NCBI GenBank assembly: GCA_910577415.1
Contig: CAJTLK010000006.1
Coordinates: 1 to 34,242, forward strand
DNA length: 34,242 nt
From: an uncultured Oscillospiraceae bacterium
GTDB lineage: Bacteria > Bacillota > Clostridia > Oscillospirales > Oscillospiraceae
Reading direction: 5' to 3'
Under the pieces are notes generated by a model that worked only from the letters and a program-made list of their open reading frames with translations, was not told where the DNA came from and searched no databases. This document shows, piece by piece, positions 8,201 through 16,082 of the stretch. Position 1 is the stretch's first letter. Each line of letters starts with the position of its first letter. The position numbers were made by a program, and so were the translations under genes.

Positions 8201-9465
8201 GTCACATAATCGCTGGCTAAGGTCAGGCTGTCATTTTTGGAGCTTTTGTCGATGTACATATCATCCCGGGCCATCAGGCCGAAGCCGCCCTGATTGAGAT
8301 TGGAGACTTCGGTGTTGATACTGTTCACATGCCCCTTGGCTTTCAGGGCAAAGGGCTTGTCGGCGGGAACCTGATAGTAGTACATGACGAGGCCGTCCGC
8401 AGTGCTGCTGATCTTGCTCTTGCCGTTTAACACCGCAATACGCATCTTGCCATCCGCCGTGGTCTCCCGGACATGGTTGGTGGCGCTGGCGCTGCCGGCC
8501 AGGTCGCCCATGGCGGTACCGTAAAAGGCGGCCTTTGCGGAGGCCACATAGGGGTCACACTGGGTGCTCTGGGTATCGGGAGGGCTGTAGGGGAGGGTAG
8601 CCGGGTCCACCCAGCCGGGATTTTGCACCAGTAGGGTGGCCTTGTCCAGCGAAGCCGCTACCTTGGCAGAGTCGATATGTCCGGCGATATCCAGACTGGT
8701 GAGCTTGGCGATCTCTCCTGCCAGGATCTGGGCCACCACCTGGGCTCCGTAAGCGTTCAGGTGAGTGTTATCCACGTTCTTATTGGCCAGCCATGCGTGG
8801 AAGTTTTTCGATTCCTCCGTGCCCACGGCGTCATACTTTTCCTTGGTCAGAGTGGTCATGTCCACCACAGGAACGCTCAGCTCGGCACCCAGCTTGCGGA
8901 TATCCTCGGCGTAGTCGCCACCATTGGCCTGGTGGAGCTTATCAGCGCCCCAGCTCGTGCTGTCGGTCCGGCGGACGATGGGGGTACAGAGGATGGGAGT
9001 AGCGCTCTTGTCCTGGGCCACCTTAATGTAAAGGTCAGTCAGGCTTTTGGCAAAGCTCCCTTCGGTGGTGGAGGTGCCGTTGGGCGCGGTGTAGTGAGCC
9101 TCGTCGGTCTTCTGGTCGTTGTGGCCAAAAGCAATGAGAAGCGTGTCCCCCGCCTTGATACCGGCGGTCAGTGCGTCATAGTTGGCCTTGGACTCGATGG
9201 GGAAGCTCTTGGAACTCCGGCCCGAGACGGCCAGGTTCTTCACCTCATAGGTGCCGTCTACATAGCCCTTTAAGGCTGTGCCAAAGCCGCAACGCTTATA
9301 GAAATAATTGCCATCCGTATCGGCGGCATAGTCGCACCCTGTGGAATCGCCCACGATCCACAGGGTGTGCTCCGGCGTGGCCGCCAGGGCGCCCAGGGGC
9401 ATCAGCCCCAGCATCAGCGCCGCTGCACACAGTGTGGAGAGCAGGCGCTTGAATTGCTTTTTCAT
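5227..9465 (-). CDS. SLH-anchored surface enzyme: CE12-like SGNH esterase plus PL1 pectate lyase
   Basis: 1412 residues; ATG 9465 is 8 nt after AGGAGGT. Signal peptide 1-29 (ALA-A). SGNH esterase about 34-258: GDST with Ser41, SGRSS 81-85, GHND 114-117, DNTH with Asp232/His235, resembling rhamnogalacturonan acetylesterases (CE12). A CBM-like beta domain (about 310-520) and a PD-rich linker follow, then an Ig-like domain (about 540-625). PL1 pectate lyase about 640-1030: the DGAMDFKSG strand (849-857) and the RxPxxR motif (Arg900, Pro902, Arg905) that holds the catalytic arginine of PL1 enzymes. Then a BIG2 domain (about 1053-1138), a Gly/Ser linker (1139-1157), a Thr-rich hairpin segment (1158-1222) and three SLH modules (about 1229-1412) for binding the cell wall polymer. 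The likely role is deacetylation and beta-elimination of pectin at the surface. It may share a transcript with the pectinesterase gene upstream. Confidence 0.93.
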   Translation of the reverse strand: MKKQFKRLLSTLCAAALMLGLMPLGALAATPEHTLWIVGDSTGCDYAADTDGNYFYKRCGFGTALKGYVDGTYEVKNLAVSGRSSKSFPIESKANYDALTAGIKAGDTLLIAFGHNDQKTDEAHYTAPNGTSTTEGSFAKSLTDLYIKVAQDKSATPILCTPIVRRTDSTSWGADKLHQANGGDYAEDIRKLGAELSVPVVDMTTLTKEKYDAVGTEESKNFHAWLANKNVDNTHLNAYGAQVVAQILAGEIAKLTSLDIAGHIDSAKVAASLDKATLLVQNPGWVDPATLPYSPPDTQSTQCDPYVASAKAAFYGTAMGDLAGSASATNHVRETTADGKMRIAVLNGKSKISSTADGLVMYYYQVPADKPFALKAKGHVNSINTEVSNLNQGGFGLMARDDMYIDKSSKNDSLTLASDYVTAGCLGDGSGVNFARKGGSLSKNASLSLAKPLAVGQDYELSIVRSVDGNYACSIDGVSMTYDYSIDTIDGAYTYIGMFCARNMDVTYSDITLVVDGKTLCGGAQQPDDPDNPDDPTTVPVEGMIAGGWLESLFAELEGVADADVTAVKWSGAATGALTGADLEYLVRDAGDGVRIDVPGLKAGTYDLTVTIKGRDYVAKGIEVKAHDRSGFAHQTVAEDSTCTPYTEGVGAYKDDGTLKDNAVVLYVTDANKDTVTLTVGSKSLSGIGNILNTAGYRTNGPNGGEAPKILMELSRVNKPLVIRILGTVKAPQGVSAFEQGKSNGSMCYMKYAKNVTIEGIGPDATIHGWGVSFAGDAADATNSNYGKNFEVRNLSFKEVPEDCVEITGKAKNDGSIEEGVSHAWVHNCAFYRPSDILNPAEDDKKQGDGAMDFKSGQYMTMSYNYFERNHKTSLVGAADKVQQYHITWHHNHWKNVESRAPLGRQADMHIYNNFYENQSSYCMSLRGNAYVFSEYNTFKNCKNPVILEATKNESPALPIGACKSYQDDFSGCAGTNQATKVTEKTQQVSATNKYPNFDTASGSYIAKGDYKLDTNDRGMANILAYGGVMKAAAALDTVQFTIEGEDPPVVGPVKVTGVTLNKTSLTLREGATDTLVATVAPDNAADKSVYWISSDTAVVTVDQTGKVTAVKVGRATVTVETTDGKKTATCVVSVTAKDSGGGSGGGSSGGSSSSSKRPSQTITDANGNKITTKTDSKGTKTVTMEAVDGGKVETVTTKNGDVTLTVITPKGEKQVEIKLPATVPAPEEKFTDVPKGHWAESAINTMAGLGVVGGVSQEAAIFDMTSPVTRGSVAVILFRFSNGAVGMTSDFVDVENDAWYADAVGWAADTGVVTGYSNNTFGPKDTITRQQMAVMLSRFARLIGIDTSAEKAALMQFSDGADTGIWAMDGVAWCVKTGILQGKGGNVLDPTAQVSRAEIAVMFNRLITLIK

Positions 9466-9555
9466 CTTCCGTTACCTCCTGGATCTTGAATTACAGACGC
9501 CTGTGTCGGGATAGAAACAGGCCCTGCCGCTCTTTATTCAGCTCATTTTAAGCTC

Positions 9556-9590
9556 CATTGTCCCCACGCCGTAACGGCGTGGGGACAATG
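9556..9590 (-). terminator. Large perfect hairpin between the two pectin-enzyme genes (terminator or processing hairpin)
   Basis: Perfect 16-bp inverted repeat CATTGTCCCCACGCCG / CGGCGTGGGGACAATG with a TAA loop, 19 nt after the pectinesterase stop. The minus-strand sequence after it has only scattered T, so it is a weak terminator candidate. Because I could not find a convincing promoter between 9466 and 9555, partial read-through into the lyase gene is plausible. Confidence 0.55.
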
Positions 9591-9609
9591 GGCGAAACGC
9601 GCTTGCTAT

Positions 9610-12600
9610 TTATTTGATCAGCTCGATCATCCGCTCCAGCATTACCGCGGCCTCAGCGCGGGAGACGGAACTGGCTGGATCAAGGATATTGCCGCCCTTG
9701 CCCTGGATGATCCCCTTCTGGACGCACCAGGCCATACCATCGATGGCCCACAGCCCAGTGCTGGCGGCATCTCCAAACTCAGCCAGCACAGCGGCGTCGG
9801 CCCGGGTATCCATCCCCAGCAGCTTGGCATAGCGGGCCAGCATAACAGCCATCTGCTCCCGGGCAATGAAGTCATTGGGGCCAAAGGCATTCTCGGTGTA
9901 GCCGGTGACCACGCCGGCGGAGGAAGCCCAGCCAACGGCGTCGGCGTACCAAGCGTCCCCGGACACATCGACAAACGTCGTTTTCTTCCCATCCGTACCA
10001 TTGGAGAGCCGGAACAGGATGGTGGCGATGGAGCCGCGGGTGATGGGAGAAGTCATGTCAAAGATGTTTGCCTCACTGCTCACGCCATTGATCATACCCA
10101 TACCGGCCATAGCGTTGATAGCTCCCTCGGCCCAGTGGCCCGCGGGCACATCGGTGAACTCGTTCTCAGGGGTGGGGATAACGGCGGGCAGCTCCACCTT
10201 GGCCTGGACCTTGCCCTTGGCATCGGTGGCGGTGATGGTCTTGTCGCCAGCCTTGGTAGTGACGCTCTCCACCTTAGACCCATCGGGATTTTGGATGGTC
10301 ACGGTAACGTTGCCCTTGCGGTCAGTCTTGGTGGTGGTCTTGGAGCCGTCGGGGTTGGTGACGGTCTCGGTCTTGCTGCCGGTGGAGGAGGGCACGTTAC
10401 TGCTGCTGCCGCCGGAGGGCGTGGAAGGCGTGGGGTCCTTGCCAGGTTCGTCGCTACTGCCGGGGTTCAGCTCTTTCGCCTTGGCTGCAATATCGTCAAA
10501 GAGCTTCTGGCCGTAGCCCGTCCAGAAAGGCGCGGGGGCGTAGTCGTCCAGCCAACTGTTGGCAGTCAGCTTGCCTTCTCCATCCACGACAAACTGCGTC
10601 TTGCCCCCGGTGGTGTTGCCCTGGACCTTAGCGGGGGCCTTGACGGCCTTGGAGATGGGCAACTTCATGTCCTGAATAGCCCTGGCCACGATGGCCGCCT
10701 CGATCATGCCGCCCAGCTTATTGTTGTGGGTGCCGTCGGCCTGGCCGGGACTCTTTTCATACATGATCTGCTCACCGTAGGTCTTATTGCCACTGTTGGC
10801 CTCATCGCCCTTCCATGCGTTCTCGTAGAGAGTCTTGGTCAACTCGAAGCCGTCCAAAAACAGTACGTCCTGCTCCTGGGCAAGTTGCTTCACCGCAGTA
10901 CAGTAGGAATTGGTCTTCTCCTCTTTAGGCAGGCTGTCCTTGTCATGATGGGGCCGGATAGTACCGTCGCTGTTATAGTACATCCGGGCCACGGGGGTAA
11001 CCAGCACCGGAGTGGCGCCGGCGGCCTTGGCCACGTCGATGTACTGCTGGAGGAACCACTTGTAGGTGCCGCCGGTGTATTTGCCGTCCGCACCCTTTTC
11101 TCCGGGAGTGGAGGGATACACGCCACCCACCGGATCGCCCAGGGGCACGTAGCGACCATCCTTGTCGTAGGCGTCATTGTGGCCAAACTGGATAAAGAGG
11201 TAGTCCCCTTCTTTGATCTGGCTGGGGATCTTATCCCCGTCCAGCACGTGCTGCTCCTCCATGAGAGAGCGACTGCTGGCGCCGCCCTTGGCGTAGTCCA
11301 CCACGGTGACGGAGTCTTTGTTGAAGTAGGATTGGAGGAACTCGCCCCAGGAGCCTTCGTTCCGGGCTTTCCCGCTGGTGTACATACCTGCGGCGGAGTA
11401 ATCCATCACGGTAGAGTCGCCCACCAGGAAGATGTTCACCCCGTCGCCCAGCTCGGCGTCGCCGCTGCCGCTGGGATCTTCGTACTCGTTGATGACCTTC
11501 TCCGCCACGGTAGCGCTCCCGGCTTCGCCGGTCTTACCGCTGATGGTGGTAGGTGTGACCACAACTTTGATCTGGGCGTCCACGTCCTCCTTGGCGATTT
11601 TATAGCTCTTGCCCAGCGTGGCGCTGGAGGTGTGGATCAAGGTCTCTACGCCGTCCTTGACCCGGTACCACTGGATGAGGGAGTTGTCATTGGCGTCGTT
11701 CTCTCCCAGGGAGTAGGTCACGGTCAGGGTGTGGCCGATCTTGGGCAGGTTGATATCGCCATTGTCGGTGATGGCGGGAGTCTTACCCGCGGCAAAGGCC
11801 ACGGTGGCGGCCTCTTCCTTATAGTAGTAGGGTACCCAGGCGCCGAAGTAGTCGGCGATCTTCACGGCGTCGGCCTGGGCTTGGGTGGCCATGGTGTTTT
11901 CCACGCGGCCGGAGACATCCACTGCCGTACCGTCGGCCAGCTTGGTGCCAAACTCTTTATACTGGGCGTTCTTGGCCAGAGGGGCCTTGCCCTCGCCGCC
12001 CCAATCCATCCAGCCCCGGCCGTTGATGACGTTGGTCTTTTCCAGCTGGGTGTTGAGGAAAAAGACGGCGGCTTTCTCCCCCCAGGGGCGGCCAAAATAG
12101 CCGGGGGCCACAATGAGCTTGCTGCCGGCGGTGACGGCGCAGCTGCGGAAGAGGTAGCCCACGTCGCCGGCGTTGCTTCGAACGGCGGTAATATAGCCCG
12201 CCTGGGACTTCTCGCTGTATCCTTTCCAGTTGAGCCGGCAGGTGTCGAAGACGCACTTGCTGGCCGTATCGCCGAAGATGTAGTCGGTCTGGCCCTCGAT
12301 GAGGCAGTTCTTGAAATAAGCCGTGCCATTGGTATAGACCGTATCCTGGCTGGAGAGGAACTTACAGTTGAAGAACTCGTTCTCGTTGGCCTCCACGCAG
12401 ATGGCGGCGGCCCGCTCGGTGGCGGCCTTGCTCTCCACGTCCAGGGCGTAATCCCGCTCCAGCAGGATGGTAGTCTTGGTAGACTCCACGCCGTCGGAGA
12501 GCTCCTCGTCGGTGAGGGCGTAGTTCAGGGAATTTTCAAAGGTGATCCCCTCGGCCCGGAAGCCCCGGCCTTTCACCCGGACGGTGGTGCCCCAGCGGTC

Positions 12601-15600
12601 GGCGATGGCCTTTTCGTACTTGTCAAAGGCCAGCTCCGGGTCGTAGAAGCCATTGGAGCTGAAGTACTTGTAGCCAATGCCGTAGTACCAGGTCAGCTTG
12701 ACCTCCTTGTCGGGGGTGTCGTTCATAAAGGTGACATAGGGGGTGTTGAGCACGATCTGCTCCCGGTAAACGCCGGGGGCGATATGGACTGTGACCCGCT
12801 TGGCCTCGCTGTCCACCCCCATGCGGGAGATGGCGTCCAGCGCGCCGTTCACGGTCTTATAGTGGTTGCTTTTGCCCTCGTAGGCCTTGCCCACATACAC
12901 ATCGGCGGTCCACTCCACGGCGGGCTTCTGGGTGGTGGAGACGAAGAGCAGGTCCTTCTTCACCTCGCCGCCCTTCACCACCACGTGGGTCTTGGTGGCA
13001 TAGCCGTTCACGGTAGCCTTGGCCAGGTACGCGCCGTCCCGGAGCTGGGCGGTGTAGCCGTCGCCGGAGATGGTGGCGGGATAGGTGTAGCCGTCGTCCA
13101 CATTCTCAAACTCCAGCTTGGAGACAGTGGCGGTCAGGGCGGCATAGGCGCTGTCGGGATACAGCGGCGCGAAGCGGTCGTCATCGTCCAGGGTCACGAA
13201 CTTGCCGCTGGCCTTGTTCATCGCTTTCAGCTCCACGGTGATCCTCTGCCCGGTCAGGTCAGCCTCGCTGTTTACCGTGGCGGGGGAGTTGACCTGGTAG
13301 TCGTTGACCCCAGTCAGCTCAATGGTATACTCCACACCGGGCTCCAGCTCGGCGGTGAAGGTCATGGCCGTCTTATCCAGAGTGAGCTTAACTACCTCGC
13401 TGCCGTTGGCCGCGGCCTCCTCGCTGGGGACCATGGTCACCACCAGCCCGGCAAGGTCATAGCCGTCGGCAAAGCCCTCGACGGCGCCGGAGTAGGTGTA
13501 GAGCTGCTTCTCCTCCACCGCAAGGGTCACATCGGCCTTGCCCGTCAGGGACTCGGCGTCGGTGGTAATGACTTTCTTGGTGGCGGCGGTAAAACCAAAG
13601 CCCCGCGCTCCGGTGAGAGTGGCGGTGTAAGTGAAGCCGGGAGCCAGGGTGGCGGTAAAGGTCTTGGTGGTCTTATCCACCTCCGCCGCCGTTTTCTGAC
13701 CGGTTGTCTGGTTGATGAACTCCACGCCATAGTCGGCGGCAGAGAAGCCGGCGGGGAGGGTGATGGAGCCGCTGACGGCTACGCCGGGATAGCGGACGAC
13801 CCGGTAATAGAGGGGCTTTCCAGCGGCTGTGGCCCAGAGCTTGTAGGTACCGTCGGCCTCAGCCACGAAGACACAGGGGTCGGTGCCGCCCTTACCGCCG
13901 CGGGGGGCGGTGTCGTGCTGGTCGCTCCCCTGGAAGTTGAACTCCACCTGACTGCCGTCGCTGCTGCCCAGATAGGCCACCACCTTGTCCCCGGCAAACG
14001 TGCGGGCGATGGTGGCATACCGCCTGTTGTCGCCGCCGGTGCCGTTGCAGTAGTATGCGCCGGCGGCGGTGTAGCCGTCGGTGAAGGCGTTGGCGTAGGT
14101 GGCCCCGGCATTCTTGCCCAGGGCGGCCTTGAAGTCGGCGTCGTCCACGTCGGAGTAGAGGCGATCGCCGGGTTCGATGGTAAGGGTCAGATCCCCAAAA
14201 GCAGGGACGCTCTTTATAATGGCGAGGTTGCCCTTATAATCGCCGAACACATCGGCCGCCACCCAGGCGGCGGGGGTGATATTGTTGTTGTAGTCCTCTC
14301 CGGCCTCCGCCTTGGCGGCGAAGTCCCACACGTCGATCTTCCGCGCCGTGGGCTTCTCCACGTCGTAGACCACGCTCAGGGCGTGGACATAGACCTCCTT
14401 GCTGTTCACGCTGTCGGTAAAGGTGAGGACCACATCTCCCGACGCGCCCTTGACGGTAAATTTATTGCCGTCGGCGCCGCTTTCATCCACCGCGGCCGTG
14501 GTCACGGCCAGGTCGGCGCCGTTATTGGCGGTCATCGCCACATTCGTTCCGCCGCCATAACGGCAGGTCGTCACGGTGAGCGTCGCCGTTTTTCCCTCCG
14601 GGAGGTGAACGGTCAGCGTGCCGCCGTTGGCGCTCTTGGGTCCGTGGCCGTTGCCGGCCGCCCAGTCAAAGGAGGAGCTCCACTCCAGGCCCTCGGCGTA
14701 AAAAGCGTCCTCAGAGGCCTTGAAATTATACTCTTTGTCTTCCCCGCTCAGCTTACTGGTCTGGGGGTACAGCACCCGGACGGCCAGGTCGGCGGTAATG
14801 GCCTCGCCGCTGGTGGGCGTGGCGGTGACGGTGAGGGTGGTCTTGCCGGGGTTCTGAGGAGTTATGGTAATGACTCCGTCATTACCCACTGTGGCTGCCA
14901 CAGTGGCTTCGCCGTCAGAGGCGGCGGCGGTGATGGAGAACGCCGCCCCGCCGCCGTTGTCCACAGTGGCAGTGACGGCGGCGGTCTCCCCCATCTTCAC
15001 CAGGACGCTCTCCGCGTCCAGCTTCAGCTCAGGGGCAAGGACGGCAGGGGTTTCTGCCAGCGTAATGGACTTGATGTAACTGGTGCCCACTGCCTTCAGG
15101 GTGGCGGTGCCCGCCTCGCCTACGTAACGGAAAGTTATCTCGGCGTCGCCATTGTCGGGATTTGTCTTCTTGGTGCTTGCGTCCTCCCCCAACTGAAGGC
15201 TCCACGAATAGCCCACGCTCACCTTGATGTCACAGTTCCCCGGCACCGAGATGCCGATAGAGCCGCCGTTGCCCATGGTAACGCCGTATCTTGTACCGTG
15301 GTACTTGACGGTATTCATGGTCAGGTTGCTGAAACGGTCAGCCTCAATCATGCTCACTTGCGCCGTGTAGGCGTTGCCTTCTTTATCTTTGGCAGAGTCC
15401 GCTGTGGTAAAATCCCAGGAATCGCCTATGGCGGCATAGGTCGGCTCCTGCGGCTCAACGTATTCTTTGATCTCAATGCCTTTGATGTAAGTTTGCGCGT
15501 TCGCTTTCAATTCAACGCTGCCGGCGCTGCCGGTATAGGGAAACACCAAAACAGTGGCAGCAGAACCGTTCCCTGCTGAAACTTCTGTTTTGTCACCAAG

Positions 15601-15903
15601 GGTAAGATTCCAGCTATAGCTTGCCTCCACTTCAATATTACACTGCCCTGTCACCGGGATGGTGATGGTGGCAGCCTTCATATCCATGCCATGCTGGTCA
15701 CCGTTTTTATTGAGCGCCTGGCTGAACGTCAATCCCTTATAAGAGGTTTGACCGCTGTAATCGCTGACTTCGACAAATGTCCATTTATCTCCCACCGCGC
15801 CGGTGAGGTCCCCCTCTGCCGCGCTGGCGGGCAAAACGGACAATGACAGCACCATCGCCAGGGACAGTGCTGCCGCCAGGATCTTTTTGCCTCTCACTTT
15901 CAT
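9610..15903 (-). CDS. SLH-anchored surface enzyme: CE8 pectin methylesterase plus CE12-like SGNH esterase
   Basis: 2097 residues; ATG 15903 follows GAGGAGGAGC by about 5 nt. Signal peptide 1-29. Residues 36-147 and 159-283 are related beta-rich CBM-like repeats (shared SYSWNL/GYSWSL and YIKGIEI/YIKSITL), with more divergent copies near 389-514 and 524-705. Ig/CnaB-like repeats fill about 706-990. The CE8 pectinesterase domain (about 999-1355) shows SSQDTVY (1184-1190, Gln1186/Asp1187), GQTDYIFGD (1204-1212, Asp1207) and GRPWG (Arg1272), the usual catalytic set. After an Ig-like linker, an SGNH esterase (about 1488-1745) shows GDST (Ser1497), GHND (1574-1577) and DGTH (Asp1723/His1726), like rhamnogalacturonan acetylesterase. 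A Ser/Pro linker and Thr-rich hairpin segment lead to three SLH modules (about 1915-2097). It should strip methyl and acetyl esters from pectin, preparing substrate for the neighbouring lyase. Confidence 0.93.
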   Translation of the reverse strand: MKVRGKKILAAALSLAMVLSLSVLPASAAEGDLTGAVGDKWTFVEVSDYSGQTSYKGLTFSQALNKNGDQHGMDMKAATITIPVTGQCNIEVEASYSWNLTLGDKTEVSAGNGSAATVLVFPYTGSAGSVELKANAQTYIKGIEIKEYVEPQEPTYAAIGDSWDFTTADSAKDKEGNAYTAQVSMIEADRFSNLTMNTVKYHGTRYGVTMGNGGSIGISVPGNCDIKVSVGYSWSLQLGEDASTKKTNPDNGDAEITFRYVGEAGTATLKAVGTSYIKSITLAETPAVLAPELKLDAESVLVKMGETAAVTATVDNGGGAAFSITAAASDGEATVAATVGNDGVITITPQNPGKTTLTVTATPTSGEAITADLAVRVLYPQTSKLSGEDKEYNFKASEDAFYAEGLEWSSSFDWAAGNGHGPKSANGGTLTVHLPEGKTATLTVTTCRYGGGTNVAMTANNGADLAVTTAAVDESGADGNKFTVKGASGDVVLTFTDSVNSKEVYVHALSVVYDVEKPTARKIDVWDFAAKAEAGEDYNNNITPAAWVAADVFGDYKGNLAIIKSVPAFGDLTLTIEPGDRLYSDVDDADFKAALGKNAGATYANAFTDGYTAAGAYYCNGTGGDNRRYATIARTFAGDKVVAYLGSSDGSQVEFNFQGSDQHDTAPRGGKGGTDPCVFVAEADGTYKLWATAAGKPLYYRVVRYPGVAVSGSITLPAGFSAADYGVEFINQTTGQKTAAEVDKTTKTFTATLAPGFTYTATLTGARGFGFTAATKKVITTDAESLTGKADVTLAVEEKQLYTYSGAVEGFADGYDLAGLVVTMVPSEEAAANGSEVVKLTLDKTAMTFTAELEPGVEYTIELTGVNDYQVNSPATVNSEADLTGQRITVELKAMNKASGKFVTLDDDDRFAPLYPDSAYAALTATVSKLEFENVDDGYTYPATISGDGYTAQLRDGAYLAKATVNGYATKTHVVVKGGEVKKDLLFVSTTQKPAVEWTADVYVGKAYEGKSNHYKTVNGALDAISRMGVDSEAKRVTVHIAPGVYREQIVLNTPYVTFMNDTPDKEVKLTWYYGIGYKYFSSNGFYDPELAFDKYEKAIADRWGTTVRVKGRGFRAEGITFENSLNYALTDEELSDGVESTKTTILLERDYALDVESKAATERAAAICVEANENEFFNCKFLSSQDTVYTNGTAYFKNCLIEGQTDYIFGDTASKCVFDTCRLNWKGYSEKSQAGYITAVRSNAGDVGYLFRSCAVTAGSKLIVAPGYFGRPWGEKAAVFFLNTQLEKTNVINGRGWMDWGGEGKAPLAKNAQYKEFGTKLADGTAVDVSGRVENTMATQAQADAVKIADYFGAWVPYYYKEEAATVAFAAGKTPAITDNGDINLPKIGHTLTVTYSLGENDANDNSLIQWYRVKDGVETLIHTSSATLGKSYKIAKEDVDAQIKVVVTPTTISGKTGEAGSATVAEKVINEYEDPSGSGDAELGDGVNIFLVGDSTVMDYSAAGMYTSGKARNEGSWGEFLQSYFNKDSVTVVDYAKGGASSRSLMEEQHVLDGDKIPSQIKEGDYLFIQFGHNDAYDKDGRYVPLGDPVGGVYPSTPGEKGADGKYTGGTYKWFLQQYIDVAKAAGATPVLVTPVARMYYNSDGTIRPHHDKDSLPKEEKTNSYCTAVKQLAQEQDVLFLDGFELTKTLYENAWKGDEANSGNKTYGEQIMYEKSPGQADGTHNNKLGGMIEAAIVARAIQDMKLPISKAVKAPAKVQGNTTGGKTQFVVDGEGKLTANSWLDDYAPAPFWTGYGQKLFDDIAAKAKELNPGSSDEPGKDPTPSTPSGGSSSNVPSSTGSKTETVTNPDGSKTTTKTDRKGNVTVTIQNPDGSKVESVTTKAGDKTITATDAKGKVQAKVELPAVIPTPENEFTDVPAGHWAEGAINAMAGMGMINGVSSEANIFDMTSPITRGSIATILFRLSNGTDGKKTTFVDVSGDAWYADAVGWASSAGVVTGYTENAFGPNDFIAREQMAVMLARYAKLLGMDTRADAAVLAEFGDAASTGLWAIDGMAWCVQKGIIQGKGGNILDPASSVSRAEAAVMLERMIELIK

Positions 15904-15969
15904 TGAAGCTCCTCCTCTTGATGTTCGGTCTTTTTTGCCCTCCGTAGGCGCAAGGGTTTACTTAGTTAG

Positions 15970-15998
15970 ATTTTACCAAAAAATGAAGGAAACAGCAA
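15970..15998 (-). promoter_or_regulatory. Sigma-A promoter of the pectinesterase gene
   Basis: On the minus strand, TTGCTG (15998-15993), 17-nt spacer, TAAAAT (15975-15970), with TGG upstream of the -10 (extended -10). The start codon is about 67 nt downstream. Confidence 0.8.
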
Positions 15999-16044
15999 GT
16001 CCCTTTTTTCGTTTTTGTACAAAACCCAGGTTAGGAAATAAGAT

Positions 16045-16076
16045 GCCGCCCCGGACGGTATCCCGTCCGGGGCGGC
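16045..16076 (-). terminator. Terminator of the ADP-ribosyltransferase cassette
   Basis: Perfect 14-bp stem GCCGCCCCGGACGG / CCGTCCGGGGCGGC with a TATC loop, 6 nt after the stop at 16083. On the minus strand it is followed by a moderately T-rich tail (ATCTTATTTCC). It separates the cassette from the pectinesterase promoter. Its first arm shares 13 bases with the hairpin at 18391-18421. Confidence 0.8.
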
Positions 16077-16082
16077 CTACAT

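Noticed and set aside
10135..15579. An uninterrupted 1814-codon frame on the plus strand opposite the pectinesterase gene
   Set aside because: Its translation is Gly/Val/His/Leu-rich with no domain or signal, and it is the mirror frame of a GC-rich gene with strong codon bias. The minus-strand protein has clear domains and catalytic motifs.
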